In this document: in pieces, positions 45,005 to 53,885 of the stretch | How positions within the stretch are numbered: position 1 is the first letter of the stretch | How the letters are laid out: the number at the start of each line of letters is the position of its first letter | Origin: Streptomonospora salina | GTDB taxonomy: Bacteria; Actinomycetota; Actinomycetes; Streptosporangiales; Streptosporangiaceae | DNA: 64,000 nt | Reading direction: 5' to 3' | NCBI RefSeq assembly: GCF_014204715.1 | Contig: NZ_JACHLY010000001.1 | Location: 1,643,001-1,707,000, forward strand | The notes under the pieces: generated by a model | Told to the model about the DNA's origin: nothing | Databases searched by the model: none | Seen by the model: the letters and a program-made list of their open reading frames with translations, nothing else | Translations under genes and position numbers: made by a program

Positions 45005-46141
45005 TCAGTTGCCGCGCCGCTTGCGCAGGCGGCGCACGGCGGCCGCGGTGCCGATCGCCGCCGCCGCGGCACCCGCCGCGCTGGCGGCGGTGACGGTGAC
45101 CTCCTTGCGGCCGACGTTGCGGCCCACCAGCGCGGATTTGCCGCTGCGCGCATCCAGCAGCGCCTGCAGCGCTCCGGCGTTGTCGTAGGCCGGCCGCCAT
45201 CCGTTCTCGCGCAGAGTCGCGCAGTCGACGACGCACGGGTAGACGAGGAACTTCAGTTCAGCGGCCGAGGCGGGGGTGATGCCCGCGCTGTGCAGCCGCT
45301 GGGTGGCCCCGAAAACCAGGTTGGCGGGCACGTCGAAGCGGCGCATCCCGGCGATCCGCTCGACCTCGGCCTGCTCCAGCGCGCCGTCGCAGCCCACGGC
45401 CAGCGCCCCGCCCTTGCCTTCGCCCCCCTGCACGGCCACGTGTTCCAGGGCGGCGGCGAGGTCGTCGACGTGGCAGAACTGCCAGCGCTGTTCGCGCCCC
45501 CGCACGGTCAGCAGCCGCGGCGCGGCGAAGTGCCGGGTGAGCGCGGTGTCCAGGCCCGGGCCCACCAGCGGCGCGGGCCGCACCACCGTCACCGAGAGCC
45601 CGGGGTGGGAGCGGCGGGCGCGGCAGGCGAGGTCCTCGATCTCCACCCAGTCGCCGACCAGTCCGGGCCCCGTCTCGGTGCGGACTTCGGAGTCCTCGGG
45701 CATCGGCACGGGGTTGTCGGGGTCGGCGCCGTGGACCATGGTGCTGGTCAGCAGCACGACCCGGGGGACACGCTGAGCCGCGGCCGAGGTCAGCACGGTC
45801 TGGGCGGCGCGCACATTGTCGGCGCGCCGCTGCTTGGGCGGGGTCTGCAGCGTGCGGTCGTCGTCGGCGTGCACGAGCACGTCCACGCCCGGCAGGCAGG
45901 CCGCCAACTGCGGGTCGCGGACGTCGGCGGTGCACCAGGTGGCGCCCACCGGAGCGCTCGCGGCCTCGTCCTCGCTGCCCCCGATCGCCACGATTTCGGA
46001 GACGGCCCCGGAACCCACAGCCGTGACCAGGCGTTCCACCAGGAGACGCCCGATACCCTCGGCGGCTCCGGTGACAGCTACCACCGGCGCGCGGGGGTGC
46101 GCGCTGTGCTGTGGGCGAACCTGGCTGGTTTCGGTATTCAC
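45005..46141 (-). CDS. NAD-dependent epimerase/dehydratase-like protein
   Basis: A 378-residue protein of the extended short-chain dehydrogenase group. The N-terminal Rossmann motif is VAVTGAAEGIGRLLVERL; LLTSTMVHGADPDNP occupies the active-site Ser/Thr position. The YxxxK motif is not clear (WVEIEDLACRARRSH lies in its place), so catalysis is doubtful. A basic C-terminal hydrophobic stretch (ASAAGAAAAAIGTAAAVRRL) may anchor it to the membrane. Similar proteins stand between moaE and DUF2342 genes in other actinobacteria by my recollection. Confidence 0.8.
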   Translation of the reverse strand: MNTETSQVRPQHSAHPRAPVVAVTGAAEGIGRLLVERLVTAVGSGAVSEIVAIGGSEDEAASAPVGATWCTADVRDPQLAACLPGVDVLVHADDDRTLQTPPKQRRADNVRAAQTVLTSAAAQRVPRVVLLTSTMVHGADPDNPVPMPEDSEVRTETGPGLVGDWVEIEDLACRARRSHPGLSVTVVRPAPLVGPGLDTALTRHFAAPRLLTVRGREQRWQFCHVDDLAAALEHVAVQGGEGKGGALAVGCDGALEQAEVERIAGMRRFDVPANLVFGATQRLHSAGITPASAAELKFLVYPCVVDCATLRENGWRPAYDNAGALQALLDARSGKSALVGRNVGRKEVTVTAASAAGAAAAAIGTAAAVRRLRKRRGN

Positions 46142-46203
46142 TCCGGGCGGCTCCCAGCTAACGTGACAGTGGAGACACACCTAATCCTGCCTGAGGTCTA
46201 ATC

Positions 46204-47670
46204 GTGAGCGACCTTCCATTTGGTTTCAGCATGCCGAACGACCCCGACGACGAGTCCGGGCGCCGATCGGGCGACTCCGGTTCGGGCGCCGGGAGCGGCG
46301 GCCCAGGCGGTGGCGGCCCCGGCGGCGGCGAGCCGGGCATGCCGGGCGGCTTCCCGTTCGGCGATCCGCAACAGATGGCGCAGATGCTGCGCCAGTTCGC
46401 CGACATGATGGCGTCCCAGTCCCCGCCCGGTGAGCAGCAGCAGTCCGAGTCCACTTCGGTGAACTGGGACATGGCCAAGAACATCGCCCGGCACGCGGTC
46501 TCGCAGAAGGGCGACTCCAGTGTCGGCGCGCACGGCTACGCGAAGATCCAGGAGTCCCTGCGCCTGGCCGACCTGTGGACCAACGAGGCCACGGCGCTGC
46601 CGTCGGGCGTGCACACCATGCAGGCGTGGAGCCGGTCGGAGTGGATCGAGAAGACCATGCCGACCTGGTCGAAGCTGTGCGAGCCGCTGACCCGGCGGCT
46701 GGTGGAGTCCATGGGCCAGAACCTGCCCGAGGAGATGCAGTCCATGGCCGGCCCGCTGATGGGCATGGTGCGCCAGATGGGCGGCATGCTCGTCGGCCAG
46801 CAGGCCGGCCAGGCCATCGGCGAGCTCGCCGGCGAGGTGGTGGGCTCCACCGACGTCGGCCTGCCGCTGGCGGGCGAGGGAACCGCGGCGCTGCTGCCCG
46901 ACGGTGTCGCCGCCTGGGGCGAGGGTCTGGGCATCCCCGAGGACGAGATCCGGCTCTACCTGGCCGCCCGCGAGGTCGCGCTGCACCGGCTGTTCGGGCA
47001 CGTCCCGTGGCTGCGCGGGCACGTGTTCAGCCTGGTCGAAGAGTACGCCCGGGGCATGTCCTTCGACATGAGCGGACTGGAGGAGAAGCTCGGCCAGGTC
47101 GACATCGCCAATCCCGAAGCGCTGCAGGAGATCCTCGCGGGCAGTGAGGGCGAAGGCCTGTTCCAGCCGCAGGACACCCCGCAGCAGAAGGCGTCCCTGG
47201 CGCGCTTGGAGACGGCGCTGGCGCTGGTCGAGGGCTGGCTGTCGGTCGTGGTCGACGCCGCGGTCGCCGAGCGGTTGCCGCAGTCGGCGGCGCTGGCCGA
47301 GGCCACCCGCCGCCGCCGGGCCACCGGCGGCCCCGCCGAGCACACCTTCGCCACCCTGGTGGGGCTGGAGCTGCGGCCGCGGCGGCTGCGCGACGCCGCG
47401 GCGCTGTGGAGCGCGCTGGAGGAGGCCCGCGGTGTCGCCGGGCGCGACGCCGTGTGGGAGCACCCCGACCTGATGCCGTCGAGCGACGACCTGGACGACC
47501 CCGAGGGGTTCGTGCACGGCCGCAGCGGCTCCGAGGCCGACGGGATCGACATCAGCCAGTTCACCGGCGAGTCCGCCGACGCCCCGGAGGAGTCCTCGGG
47601 CGACGAACGGGCCGGGGGCGACGACGGCGGAAACCCCGGCTCGGGCGGCTCGGGCGGAGGTTCCGCGTGA
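46204..47670 (+). CDS. Zinc-dependent metalloprotease family protein (DUF2342)
   Basis: A 488-residue protein of the DUF2342 family, widespread in actinobacteria and structurally related to zincins. The Gly/Pro-rich first 50 residues are disordered; a helical region follows; the putative metal site is REVALHRLFGHVPWLRGH rather than classical HExxH. The C-terminal 60 residues are acidic and Gly/Ser-rich. The GTG at 46204 lacks a strong ribosome binding site. The stop overlaps the next gene by GTGA. Actual proteolysis has not been shown for the family as far as I know. Confidence 0.88.
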   Translation: MSDLPFGFSMPNDPDDESGRRSGDSGSGAGSGGPGGGGPGGGEPGMPGGFPFGDPQQMAQMLRQFADMMASQSPPGEQQQSESTSVNWDMAKNIARHAVSQKGDSSVGAHGYAKIQESLRLADLWTNEATALPSGVHTMQAWSRSEWIEKTMPTWSKLCEPLTRRLVESMGQNLPEEMQSMAGPLMGMVRQMGGMLVGQQAGQAIGELAGEVVGSTDVGLPLAGEGTAALLPDGVAAWGEGLGIPEDEIRLYLAAREVALHRLFGHVPWLRGHVFSLVEEYARGMSFDMSGLEEKLGQVDIANPEALQEILAGSEGEGLFQPQDTPQQKASLARLETALALVEGWLSVVVDAAVAERLPQSAALAEATRRRRATGGPAEHTFATLVGLELRPRRLRDAAALWSALEEARGVAGRDAVWEHPDLMPSSDDLDDPEGFVHGRSGSEADGIDISQFTGESADAPEESSGDERAGGDDGGNPGSGGSGGGSA

Positions 47671-48251
47671 GCGCGACCGGGCTGCACGGCAGCGCCCGGC
47701 GCGAACTCGCCGGCTGGGAGGCGCCCGATTCCGCGCAGGACGAGCTGCGCCGCTCCTACCTGGAGCACCTCGACCGCCATCCCGACGCGGTATCACGCGC
47801 CTGCCTGCCCGGCCACCTGACCGCCAGCGCCGCGATCGTCGACCCCGGCGGCACGCGCGCGGTACTGGTCCTGCACCGCAAGATCGGCAAGTGGCTCCAG
47901 ACCGGCGGCCACTGCGAGGAGGGCGACCGCTCCCTGGGAGAGACCGCCCTCCGCGAAGCCGCCGAGGAGTCGGGGCTGAGCGGCCTGCGGCTGTTGGAGG
48001 GCCCGGTGCGGCTGGACCGGCACCGGGTCGGCTGCGGCGGCGGCACCTGGCACCTGGATGTGCAGTACGCGGTGGTCGCCGAGGACGAGGGCGCCGTGCT
48101 GTCCCGCGACGCCGCCGAGTCGGCGGATCTGGGCTGGTTCGGCGTGCAGGGCGTTCCCGAACCCACCGACGAGGCCTGCCGGATACTCGTGCGCACGGCG
48201 GCCCAGGCGGTGCACGCCGAGGGGGACCGCGGCCGGGCCGGCCGCGCCTGA
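47667..48251 (+). CDS. NUDIX hydrolase
   Basis: A 194-residue pyrophosphohydrolase with a complete Nudix box (GGHCEEGDRSLGETALREAA then EESG). A 45-residue helical N-terminal part precedes the fold. The frame and position after DUF2342 are common in actinobacteria. The substrate is unknown; the family cleaves nucleoside diphosphates linked to another moiety. The GTG start overlaps the previous stop. Confidence 0.92.
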   Translation: MSATGLHGSARRELAGWEAPDSAQDELRRSYLEHLDRHPDAVSRACLPGHLTASAAIVDPGGTRAVLVLHRKIGKWLQTGGHCEEGDRSLGETALREAAEESGLSGLRLLEGPVRLDRHRVGCGGGTWHLDVQYAVVAEDEGAVLSRDAAESADLGWFGVQGVPEPTDEACRILVRTAAQAVHAEGDRGRAGRA

Positions 48252-48267
48252 CCAGGACACCCGCGGG

Positions 48268-48864
48268 TCAGGCCCGGTCGGAGCGGTCGAGCCCGGACGA
48301 GACGTCGCCGCCGTCGTCGTCGACGTCGTCCTCTTCGGCGACCTCGGCGCTGCTGCCGTCCTCCAGGCGCGGGGCCGCGCTGACGCCTTCGAGGTAGCCG
48401 CGGGCGCGCTCGGCTTTGGGGTAGCGGTGCACCAGGTCCCAGAACTCCTGGCCGTGGTGCGGGATGATCAGGTGCACAAGCTCGTGCACCAGGACGTAGT
48501 CGACCACCCACGGCGGCATGCCGGACAGCCGGCGCGACAGGCGGATGGATCCGTTCTCGGGTGTGCACGAACCCCAGCGGGTCTGCTGGTTGTCGACCCA
48601 GCGCACGCTGGCGGGGCGGGTGAGGCCTTCGAGGTAGCGGTCGGCGAGGTCGAGCGCGCGGGACTGCAGCGACTCGTCGTCGGGCCGGCGGCGCTCCTCG
48701 CGTGCCTCTAGCCGCTCCAGCATGCTCTCGACCCAGCGCTTCTCTTCGGCGCGGGAGAACGAGGCGGGCACGAGGACGACCGTCTTGTCCCCGTCGCGGT
48801 AGGCCGACACCGTGCGCTGCCGGCGGGGACTCCGGCGTACCTCGACCTTCGTGTTCTGAGGCAC
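48268..48864 (-). CDS. YgjP/WLM-type metallopeptidase (DUF45)
   Basis: A 198-residue protein of the YgjP-like M48-related family. The zinc motif HELVHLIIPHHGQEFW is intact (HExxH and a third His), and QQTRWGSCTPENGSIRLS is the conserved strand before it. The last 40 residues are acidic and low-complexity (SSAEVAEEDDVDDDGGD). The ATG at 48864 lies upstream of MPQNTKVEVRRSPRRQRTV. It converges with the NUDIX gene. Confidence 0.9.
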   Translation of the reverse strand: MPQNTKVEVRRSPRRQRTVSAYRDGDKTVVLVPASFSRAEEKRWVESMLERLEAREERRRPDDESLQSRALDLADRYLEGLTRPASVRWVDNQQTRWGSCTPENGSIRLSRRLSGMPPWVVDYVLVHELVHLIIPHHGQEFWDLVHRYPKAERARGYLEGVSAAPRLEDGSSAEVAEEDDVDDDGGDVSSGLDRSDRA

Positions 48865-49116
48865 AGATTCACGGTAGCTCAGAGCGCCCGGACGACACAG
48901 GGCCGCAGCGCGACTTTTTGGTCCTTATCGGAAGCGATCACCCGTCCTGTCCTGCGGCGCGGGAGCGGGAACCACCACGTCCCGCGGTGACCTGCGGCCC
49001 TCGACCGCGGAATCCGATGGCCGGATGCGGTCGGCGCACACGTCGCGGTGCGCCCCGGGCGGGCCGGTCGTGACGGGTGGCGCACGGCCGTGTCGTGTCC
49101 GGGGCGCAACACGGGC

Positions 49117-49146
49117 GGGGCCGGCCGCGGCGGGCCGGCCGGCCCC
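49117..49146 (-). terminator. GC hairpin downstream of the whiB7 operon
   Basis: A ten-base perfect stem GGGGCCGGCC around a ten-base loop, 11 bases after the stop of the 52-residue gene. The interval to the next gene at 48864 has nothing else. Confidence 0.6.
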
Positions 49147-49157
49147 GCAGGAGGACG

Positions 49158-49316
49158 TCAACACAGGCGTGACCACGACACATCCATGATCAGGCTTTCG
49201 GCGCGGTCGCGCTCGCGCCGCTCGGCGCGCAGCCGGCGGGCCGAAATGCGGCGGCGCTGCCGGTCGCGCCGGCGGTCGACGTCCGTCCGCAGGTTGACGA
49301 GCTCGTAGAACAGCAT
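49158..49316 (-). CDS. Small basic protein downstream of whiB7
   Basis: A 52-residue protein, MLFYELVNLRTDVDRRRDRQ at the start, with a very Arg-rich middle. GAAGGA precedes the ATG at 49316 by 11 bases. It lies 86 bases after whiB7 and would be co-transcribed. Whether it is a real gene is uncertain: codon pattern fits, but the Arg-rich composition could come from GC bias alone. No function is recognised. Confidence 0.5.
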   Translation of the reverse strand: MLFYELVNLRTDVDRRRDRQRRRISARRLRAERRERDRAESLIMDVSWSRLC

Positions 49317-49402
49317 GGCGATCCAGTCCTTCTCGCAAGTTCGTTCCGGTGGTGCGGGTGCGGAGATCCGCCGTCGGGCGGCGGCGAAGCCGCGGCGGCC
49401 GG

Positions 49403-49681
49403 TCAGGCCGCCACGGGCTCGGCGTTCTTCCGGGGACGGCCGCGCGGACGCTTCTGCGGCACGACCTTTCCGGAGACGAGGAGCTGGCCGCCCCAGACAC
49501 CCCACGGCTCCCCGCGGTCGAGGGCGTCGGCCAGGCACTGCTCACGGACCGGGCAGTCCGCGCAGATCGCCTTGGCCGCCTCGACGTCCGCCGGTGCCTC
49601 GGCGAAGAAGAGGTCGGGGTCCTGCCGGCACGGGATCTCGATCCCGCCGAAACTCGACGTCTCCAGGACCGACGCAAGCAT
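49403..49681 (-). CDS. whiB7: WhiB7/WblC antibiotic-resistance regulator
   Basis: A 92-residue [4Fe-4S] WhiB protein. The four cysteines are in IPCRQDPDLFF, AICADCPVREQC, the turn is EPWGVWGG, and the C-terminal AT-hook KRPRGRPRKN identifies the WhiB7 branch, which binds AT-rich DNA next to -35 elements with the principal sigma factor. It activates intrinsic resistance genes after ribosome stress. The ATG at 49681 follows GGGAGGA. It lies next to uvrD2 as in Streptomyces and mycobacteria, and is preceded by a long leader with uORF and terminator. Confidence 0.94.
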   Translation of the reverse strand: MLASVLETSSFGGIEIPCRQDPDLFFAEAPADVEAAKAICADCPVREQCLADALDRGEPWGVWGGQLLVSGKVVPQKRPRGRPRKNAEPVAA

Positions 49682-49820
49682 CGGTGTCCTCCCTGATCTG
49701 TGGTGTCGAACGCGGTTGGCGGCTACATCGGCCGGACGTGCGCGTCCGGCCCCGGGGCCAGGACCGGCGATCGGCGGAGACACGCACGGGGCCCGCCCGA
49801 AAGGCGGTCTCCACTGAAGA

Positions 49821-49858
49821 TCAAAATGGCCGCGGCCCCGATGTGGGGTCCGCGGCCA
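49821..49858 (-). terminator. Intrinsic terminator in the whiB7 leader (attenuator)
   Basis: On the minus strand TGGCCGCGG pairs with CCGCGGCCA and an inner GGGG/CCCC, closing a five-base loop, then TTTTGA follows. It is one of the few hairpins in this window with a T-run. It lies 25 bases after the 94-codon uORF stop and 140 bases before the whiB7 ATG, the place of an attenuator that ribosome stalling could relieve. Confidence 0.75.
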
Positions 49859-49882
49859 CGGGGAAGACACCCGGCCGTTGGT

Positions 49883-50167
49883 CTAGGCCGGTATGCCCCG
49901 TGGACACTCCCCCACGACGCCCTTCGGGCGCGGGGTTCCTGCTGCGAGCTCGGTTTCCAGTCGGCTGATATCCGCGGTACGGGCGACGCGCGCATAGCTG
50001 CGCCCGTGCTCGGTACCGGGACGCATCCGGACGGCGCGGTGGGCGATGGCCCGGGCACACGTCCACTGCGGCTCAGCACACATGGCGCCGCTGCGCGCGG
50101 TGCCCCGGGACACAGCGACGGACTCGCCGGACACGACGACGGAACCGTGCTGGATGTTGTCGATCAT
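49883..50167 (-). CDS. uORF or small gene in the whiB7 leader
   Basis: A 94-residue ORF, MIDNIQHGSVVVSGESVAVS at the start, unrelated to any family I know. AGGAGGTG lies nine bases before the ATG at 50167 and is one of the best ribosome binding sites in the window. The ORF lies between a WhiB7-like promoter and the terminator that precedes whiB7, so it may act as a regulatory uORF whose translation controls termination. It could also be an independent small protein. Mycobacterial and Streptomyces whiB7 leaders contain uORFs, usually shorter. Confidence 0.6.
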   Translation of the reverse strand: MIDNIQHGSVVVSGESVAVSRGTARSGAMCAEPQWTCARAIAHRAVRMRPGTEHGRSYARVARTADISRLETELAAGTPRPKGVVGECPRGIPA

Positions 50168-50239
50168 TTGATGGGACACCTCCTCTCGGATCGGGCCGCG
50201 GACTCTCGTCCGCCGCCTGCGCGGGCGCTGACGGAGTCA

Positions 50240-50278
50240 ACACTAGAGTGGCGCCGCTACGAGCGGCAACCGATTTTT
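50240..50278 (-). promoter_or_regulatory. WhiB7-type promoter of the whiB7 leader
   Basis: On the minus strand an AT-rich AAAAATCGG (50278-50270) directly precedes TTGCCG (-35, 50269-50264), and TAGTGT (-10, 50245-50240) follows after 18 bases. AT-rich DNA just upstream of -35 is the WhiB7 target, so this fits autoactivation. Transcription would start near 50233, giving a leader of about 550 bases. The bases from 50279 to 50491 hold no gene. Confidence 0.65.
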
Positions 50279-50491
50279 GACCAGGCGCTTCGTCCGGACT
50301 CGGCCACCGGGCCGGGGGAATCGCCGGCGCACGGCCGACGTTGGAATCGGACCGCCCGGCCCGGTCGGGGGCCGGGGCCGCATCGAGCGGGGAGCGGGTC
50401 AGAGAGCCGGCGTCCCGGATACAGCCCGCACGCGGTGGGACCGCGGGCCGCGGACCCGCCGCGGTACCCGCGGCGGGTCGGAAGCGAACGG

Positions 50492-51412
50492 TCAGGACTC
50501 TCCGGATCCGTCGGAGTCGACGACGCGCAGCAGTCCTTCCTGCACCACCGAGCACACCAGATCGCCGTCGCGGGTGAACACCTGGCCGCGCGCGAGGCCG
50601 CGTGCGCCGCCGGCGGCGGGGGTCTCCTGAGCGTAGAGCAGCCAGTCGTCGGCGCGGAAGGGCCGATGGAACCACATGGCGTGGTCCAGGCTCGCCATGG
50701 AGATACCGGAGAACGTGCGCCCGTGGCGCAGAAGCACGGTGTCGAGCAGCGTCATGTCCGACGCGTAGGTCATCAGGCACACGTGCAGCATCGGGTCGTC
50801 GGGCAAGCTGCCGTCGACGCGCAGCCACACCAGGTTGTCGGTGGTGCTCAGGCTGGGATCGCGCTCGACCTCGAAGGACAGCGGGCCCACCGGGCGCAGG
50901 TCGATCGGGTGCCAGCTGGCGAAGCGCGGCACCCGCCCGAACGCGCTGTAGAGCCGCTCGCGCATGCTCGGCAGCTCCTCCGGGCCGGGAGCCTCGGGCA
51001 TCCCGACGCGGTGCTCCAGGCCCGGTTCGTCCTTGTGGAACGACGCCGACAGCGTGAAGATCGCCTTTCCGTGCTGGACCGCGGTGACGCGTCGCGTGGT
51101 GAAGGAGCGGCCGTCGCGGACCCGGTCGACGTCGTAGACGATCGGCACCGAGGGGTCGCCGGGGCGGATGAAGTAGGCGTGCAGCGAGTGCACGCGGCGG
51201 TCCTCGGGCACCGTGCGGCCCGCGGCCACCAGGGCCTGGCCGGCGACCTGCCCGCCGAAGACCCGCTGCGGCCCGCCGTCGGGGCTGCGGCCGCGGAAGA
51301 TGTTGTCCTCGATGCGCTCCAGGTCGAGGATCTCCAGCAGACCGGCCACGGACTGGCCTTTCCGGGCCGGAGGCGCGGAGGTGTCAGTCGGCCTGCTCTG
51401 TGCGTCCCCCAT
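50492..51412 (-). CDS. tesB: Acyl-CoA thioesterase II (TesB family)
   Basis: A 306-residue double-hotdog thioesterase that hydrolyses acyl-CoAs. Conserved blocks: RVFGGQVAGQALVAAGRTVP, LHAYFIRPGDPSVPIVYDV with the catalytic-region residues, and the C-terminal SMASLDHAMWFHRPFRADDW with the active-site Asp. The ATG at 51412 lies inside the last 29 bases of uvrD2, so the two overlap and are co-transcribed. Length is normal. Confidence 0.93.
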   Translation of the reverse strand: MGDAQSRPTDTSAPPARKGQSVAGLLEILDLERIEDNIFRGRSPDGGPQRVFGGQVAGQALVAAGRTVPEDRRVHSLHAYFIRPGDPSVPIVYDVDRVRDGRSFTTRRVTAVQHGKAIFTLSASFHKDEPGLEHRVGMPEAPGPEELPSMRERLYSAFGRVPRFASWHPIDLRPVGPLSFEVERDPSLSTTDNLVWLRVDGSLPDDPMLHVCLMTYASDMTLLDTVLLRHGRTFSGISMASLDHAMWFHRPFRADDWLLYAQETPAAGGARGLARGQVFTRDGDLVCSVVQEGLLRVVDSDGSGES

Positions 51413-53486
51413 GGGGCACTCCTTCTCGGTACTCGGCGGCGGGTTCGTCGCCTGCGCAAAGGGCCAGCACCGCATCACCGTAGCGTTCCAGCTTGACGGC
51501 CCCCACCCCGGACAGGCGCGAGAGCGCGGCCTTGTCGGCCGGAACGTGCTCGGCGACGGCCTGCAGAGTGGCGTCGGTGAAGATCACATAGGCGGGGATC
51601 CGCTGCTCCTCGGCCACGCCGCGCCGCCACGCCTTGAGCCGCTCCAGCAGCGCCTCGTCGTAGTCGGCCGGGCAGTCGGCGCACCGCGCGAGCTTGCGTT
51701 CGGCGGCCCCGGTGAGGGTGTTCCCGCAGATCCGGCAGCACACGAGCTTGGCCTGGCGGCGGTTCTCGCGGTTGGCCAGGGACGGCGATGCCGGCCGCAG
51801 GCCGTCCAGGAAGCGCGACGGCTTGCGGGACTTGCGGCCGCCGGGCGAGCGGGCCAGCGCCCAGGACAGCGAGAGGTGCTCGCGGGCGCGGGTGACGCCG
51901 ACGTAGAACAGCCGGCGCTCCTCTTCGACCTGGTCGGCGGACTCGGCGAAGATGATCGGCATCAGCCCTTCGGTCAGCCCTACGAGGAACACCGCGTCCC
52001 ACTCCAGGCCCTTGGCCGAGTGCAGGGAGGCCAGTGTGACGCCCTCGTACTCGGGGGCGTGCTCGGTGGCCACGCGGGCCTCCAGCTCCTCGACGAAGTC
52101 GCCCATGGAGGCGCCGGGCCGCGCCCCGGCGATGTCCTCGGCCAGTTGCGCCAGCGCCGCCAGCGACTCCCAGCGCTCGCGGGCCTGCCGGCCCTCGGGC
52201 GGTTCGGGGGTCAGGCCCAGGGGCGCGAGGATGTCGCGCACCGTCTGCGCGAGAGGGTCCGAGCCGCCTCCCTGGCGGGCGCCGCGGAGGGTGTGCACGG
52301 CCTGGCGGATCTCGGGGCGCTCGAAGAAGCGGGTGGCGCCGCGCACGGTGTAGGCCACCCCGGCGTCGGCGAGCGCCTGCTCGTAGGCCGCCGACTGGGC
52401 GTTGGTGCGGAACAGCACGGCGATCTCGCGCGCGGGGACCCCGGAGTCGATCAGCGCCCCGATCCTGCGGGCCACCGACGTCGCCTCGGCGGGCTCGTCG
52501 TCGTACTCGGTGTAGATGGGGTCGGGGCCGTCGGGGCGCTGGGCCGCCAGCTCCAGCCGGTGCTCGGCCGCCGGGCCGCGGGCGTGCTTGAGCACGCCGT
52601 TGGCCACGCCCACCACCTGCGGGGTGGAGCGGTAGTCGCGGACCAGGCGCACGACGGTGGCGTGCGGATAGGCGGCCGAGAACCCGGTGAGGTAGCCGGG
52701 GGTCGCTCCGGCGAAGGAGTAGACGGTCTGGTTGGGGTCGCCTACCACGCAGACGTCGTCGCGGTCGCCCAGCCAGGCGTCCAGTAGCAGCTTCTGCAGC
52801 GGGTTGACGTCCTGGAACTCGTCGACGACGAAGTAGCGGTACTGGGCGCGGACCCGCTCGGCGATCTGGGGGTTCTCCACGATCATGGCCGCGGTCAGCT
52901 CCAGCATCGACTCGAAGTCGAGCAGGTTGCGGTCGCGGCACTGCTCCTCGTAGGCCTCGTAGACGCGGGCCACGTCGTGGACGGGCATGGGCGCGGTGCG
53001 GCCGATTTTGGCGATGGACTTCTCGTAGTCGGTCGGGCGCACCTGGGTGGACTTGGACCACTCGATCTCGCCGGCGAGGTCCCGCAGACCCGTGCGGTCC
53101 AGCTGCAGCCCGCAGGCGTGCGCGGCGCGCGAGACCTCCTGGATCTTGCTTTCGACGAGGGTGGGCATCGGGCCGCCGACCGCCTGCGGCCAGAAGTAGG
53201 AGAGCTGGCGCACGGCCGCGGAGTGGAAGGTGCGCGCCTGCACGCGCGGCGCTCCCAGCGAGCGCAGCCGGCCGCGCATCTCACCGGCGGCGCGGGTGGT
53301 GAAGGTCACCGCGAGGATCTGCTGTTCGGCGGCGACGCCGCCGGCGACCGCATGCGCGATGCGGTGGGTGATGGCGCGGGTCTTACCGGTGCCGGCTCCG
53401 GCCAGGATGCACACGGGTCCGCGCAGGGCGCGCGCCGCCTCGAGCTGTTCGGGGTCGAGCCCTTCCAGCACGCGGTCGGGGTCCAT
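51384..53486 (-). CDS. uvrD2: UvrD2-type DNA helicase
   Basis: A 700-residue superfamily 1A helicase with Walker A AGAGTGKTRAITHRI, motif II FVVDEFQDVNPLQ, motif III GDPNQTVYSFAGA, motif V LHSAKGLEWDAVFLVG and motif VI YVGVTRARE. The C-terminal part holds four cysteines (CCRICGN, CADCPAD) and an HRDC domain (AYVIFTDATLQAVAEHVPAD), the layout of actinobacterial UvrD2. It unwinds DNA 3' to 5'. It is followed by tesB and lies near whiB7 and mycoredoxin, as in other actinobacteria. Confidence 0.95.
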   Translation of the reverse strand: MDPDRVLEGLDPEQLEAARALRGPVCILAGAGTGKTRAITHRIAHAVAGGVAAEQQILAVTFTTRAAGEMRGRLRSLGAPRVQARTFHSAAVRQLSYFWPQAVGGPMPTLVESKIQEVSRAAHACGLQLDRTGLRDLAGEIEWSKSTQVRPTDYEKSIAKIGRTAPMPVHDVARVYEAYEEQCRDRNLLDFESMLELTAAMIVENPQIAERVRAQYRYFVVDEFQDVNPLQKLLLDAWLGDRDDVCVVGDPNQTVYSFAGATPGYLTGFSAAYPHATVVRLVRDYRSTPQVVGVANGVLKHARGPAAEHRLELAAQRPDGPDPIYTEYDDEPAEATSVARRIGALIDSGVPAREIAVLFRTNAQSAAYEQALADAGVAYTVRGATRFFERPEIRQAVHTLRGARQGGGSDPLAQTVRDILAPLGLTPEPPEGRQARERWESLAALAQLAEDIAGARPGASMGDFVEELEARVATEHAPEYEGVTLASLHSAKGLEWDAVFLVGLTEGLMPIIFAESADQVEEERRLFYVGVTRAREHLSLSWALARSPGGRKSRKPSRFLDGLRPASPSLANRENRRQAKLVCCRICGNTLTGAAERKLARCADCPADYDEALLERLKAWRRGVAEEQRIPAYVIFTDATLQAVAEHVPADKAALSRLSGVGAVKLERYGDAVLALCAGDEPAAEYREGVPHGGRTEQAD

Positions 53487-53885
53487 GCTTGCGCCTCCAT
53501 TCCGCTCCGGCCCGGCGCCGGGGGCGCCGGCGGGCCGTGGGGTTCGGGTCGTGACGGCTCGGGGTGTCTGCGGCCGACCGCGGCCGCGCCGGTCACATCC
53601 GTCCTCTCAGTCTCTCAAGTCTCGGGGCCCGCCGCGTCCGGAGGAAGACCGGCCGGACCGGTTGTGGACGGACCCGGCGCCCACGGCGGGCTCCGCGGGT
53701 CCGGACGGCCGCAACCGGCCGCGGCCCTTCCGGAACCGGGGGCGGCCCCGTCGCGTCCCAGCCGGCACGAAGCTGCGGCGGGGAAGCTCCGGGCCGTGCG
53801 CGGCGTTGGGAATGACGCGTTCCACGCTGCCCCGGCGGATCCGGCAGAATGTCGCGACCCGCCCCTACGGTTAGGAGACGGTGCG
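53487..53885. other. Intergenic region between divergent uvrD2 and mycoredoxin
   Basis: About 400 bases with promoters for two divergent genes. Open frames here are short and lack coding character. GGGAAT at 53810-53815 resembles the SigR -35 element, but no GTT follows at 18 bases, so a SigR promoter is not supported. Confidence 0.4.

Noticed and set aside
53810-53815. GGGAAT as a SigR -35 element upstream of mycoredoxin
   Set aside because: The expected GTT at 18 bases downstream is absent.
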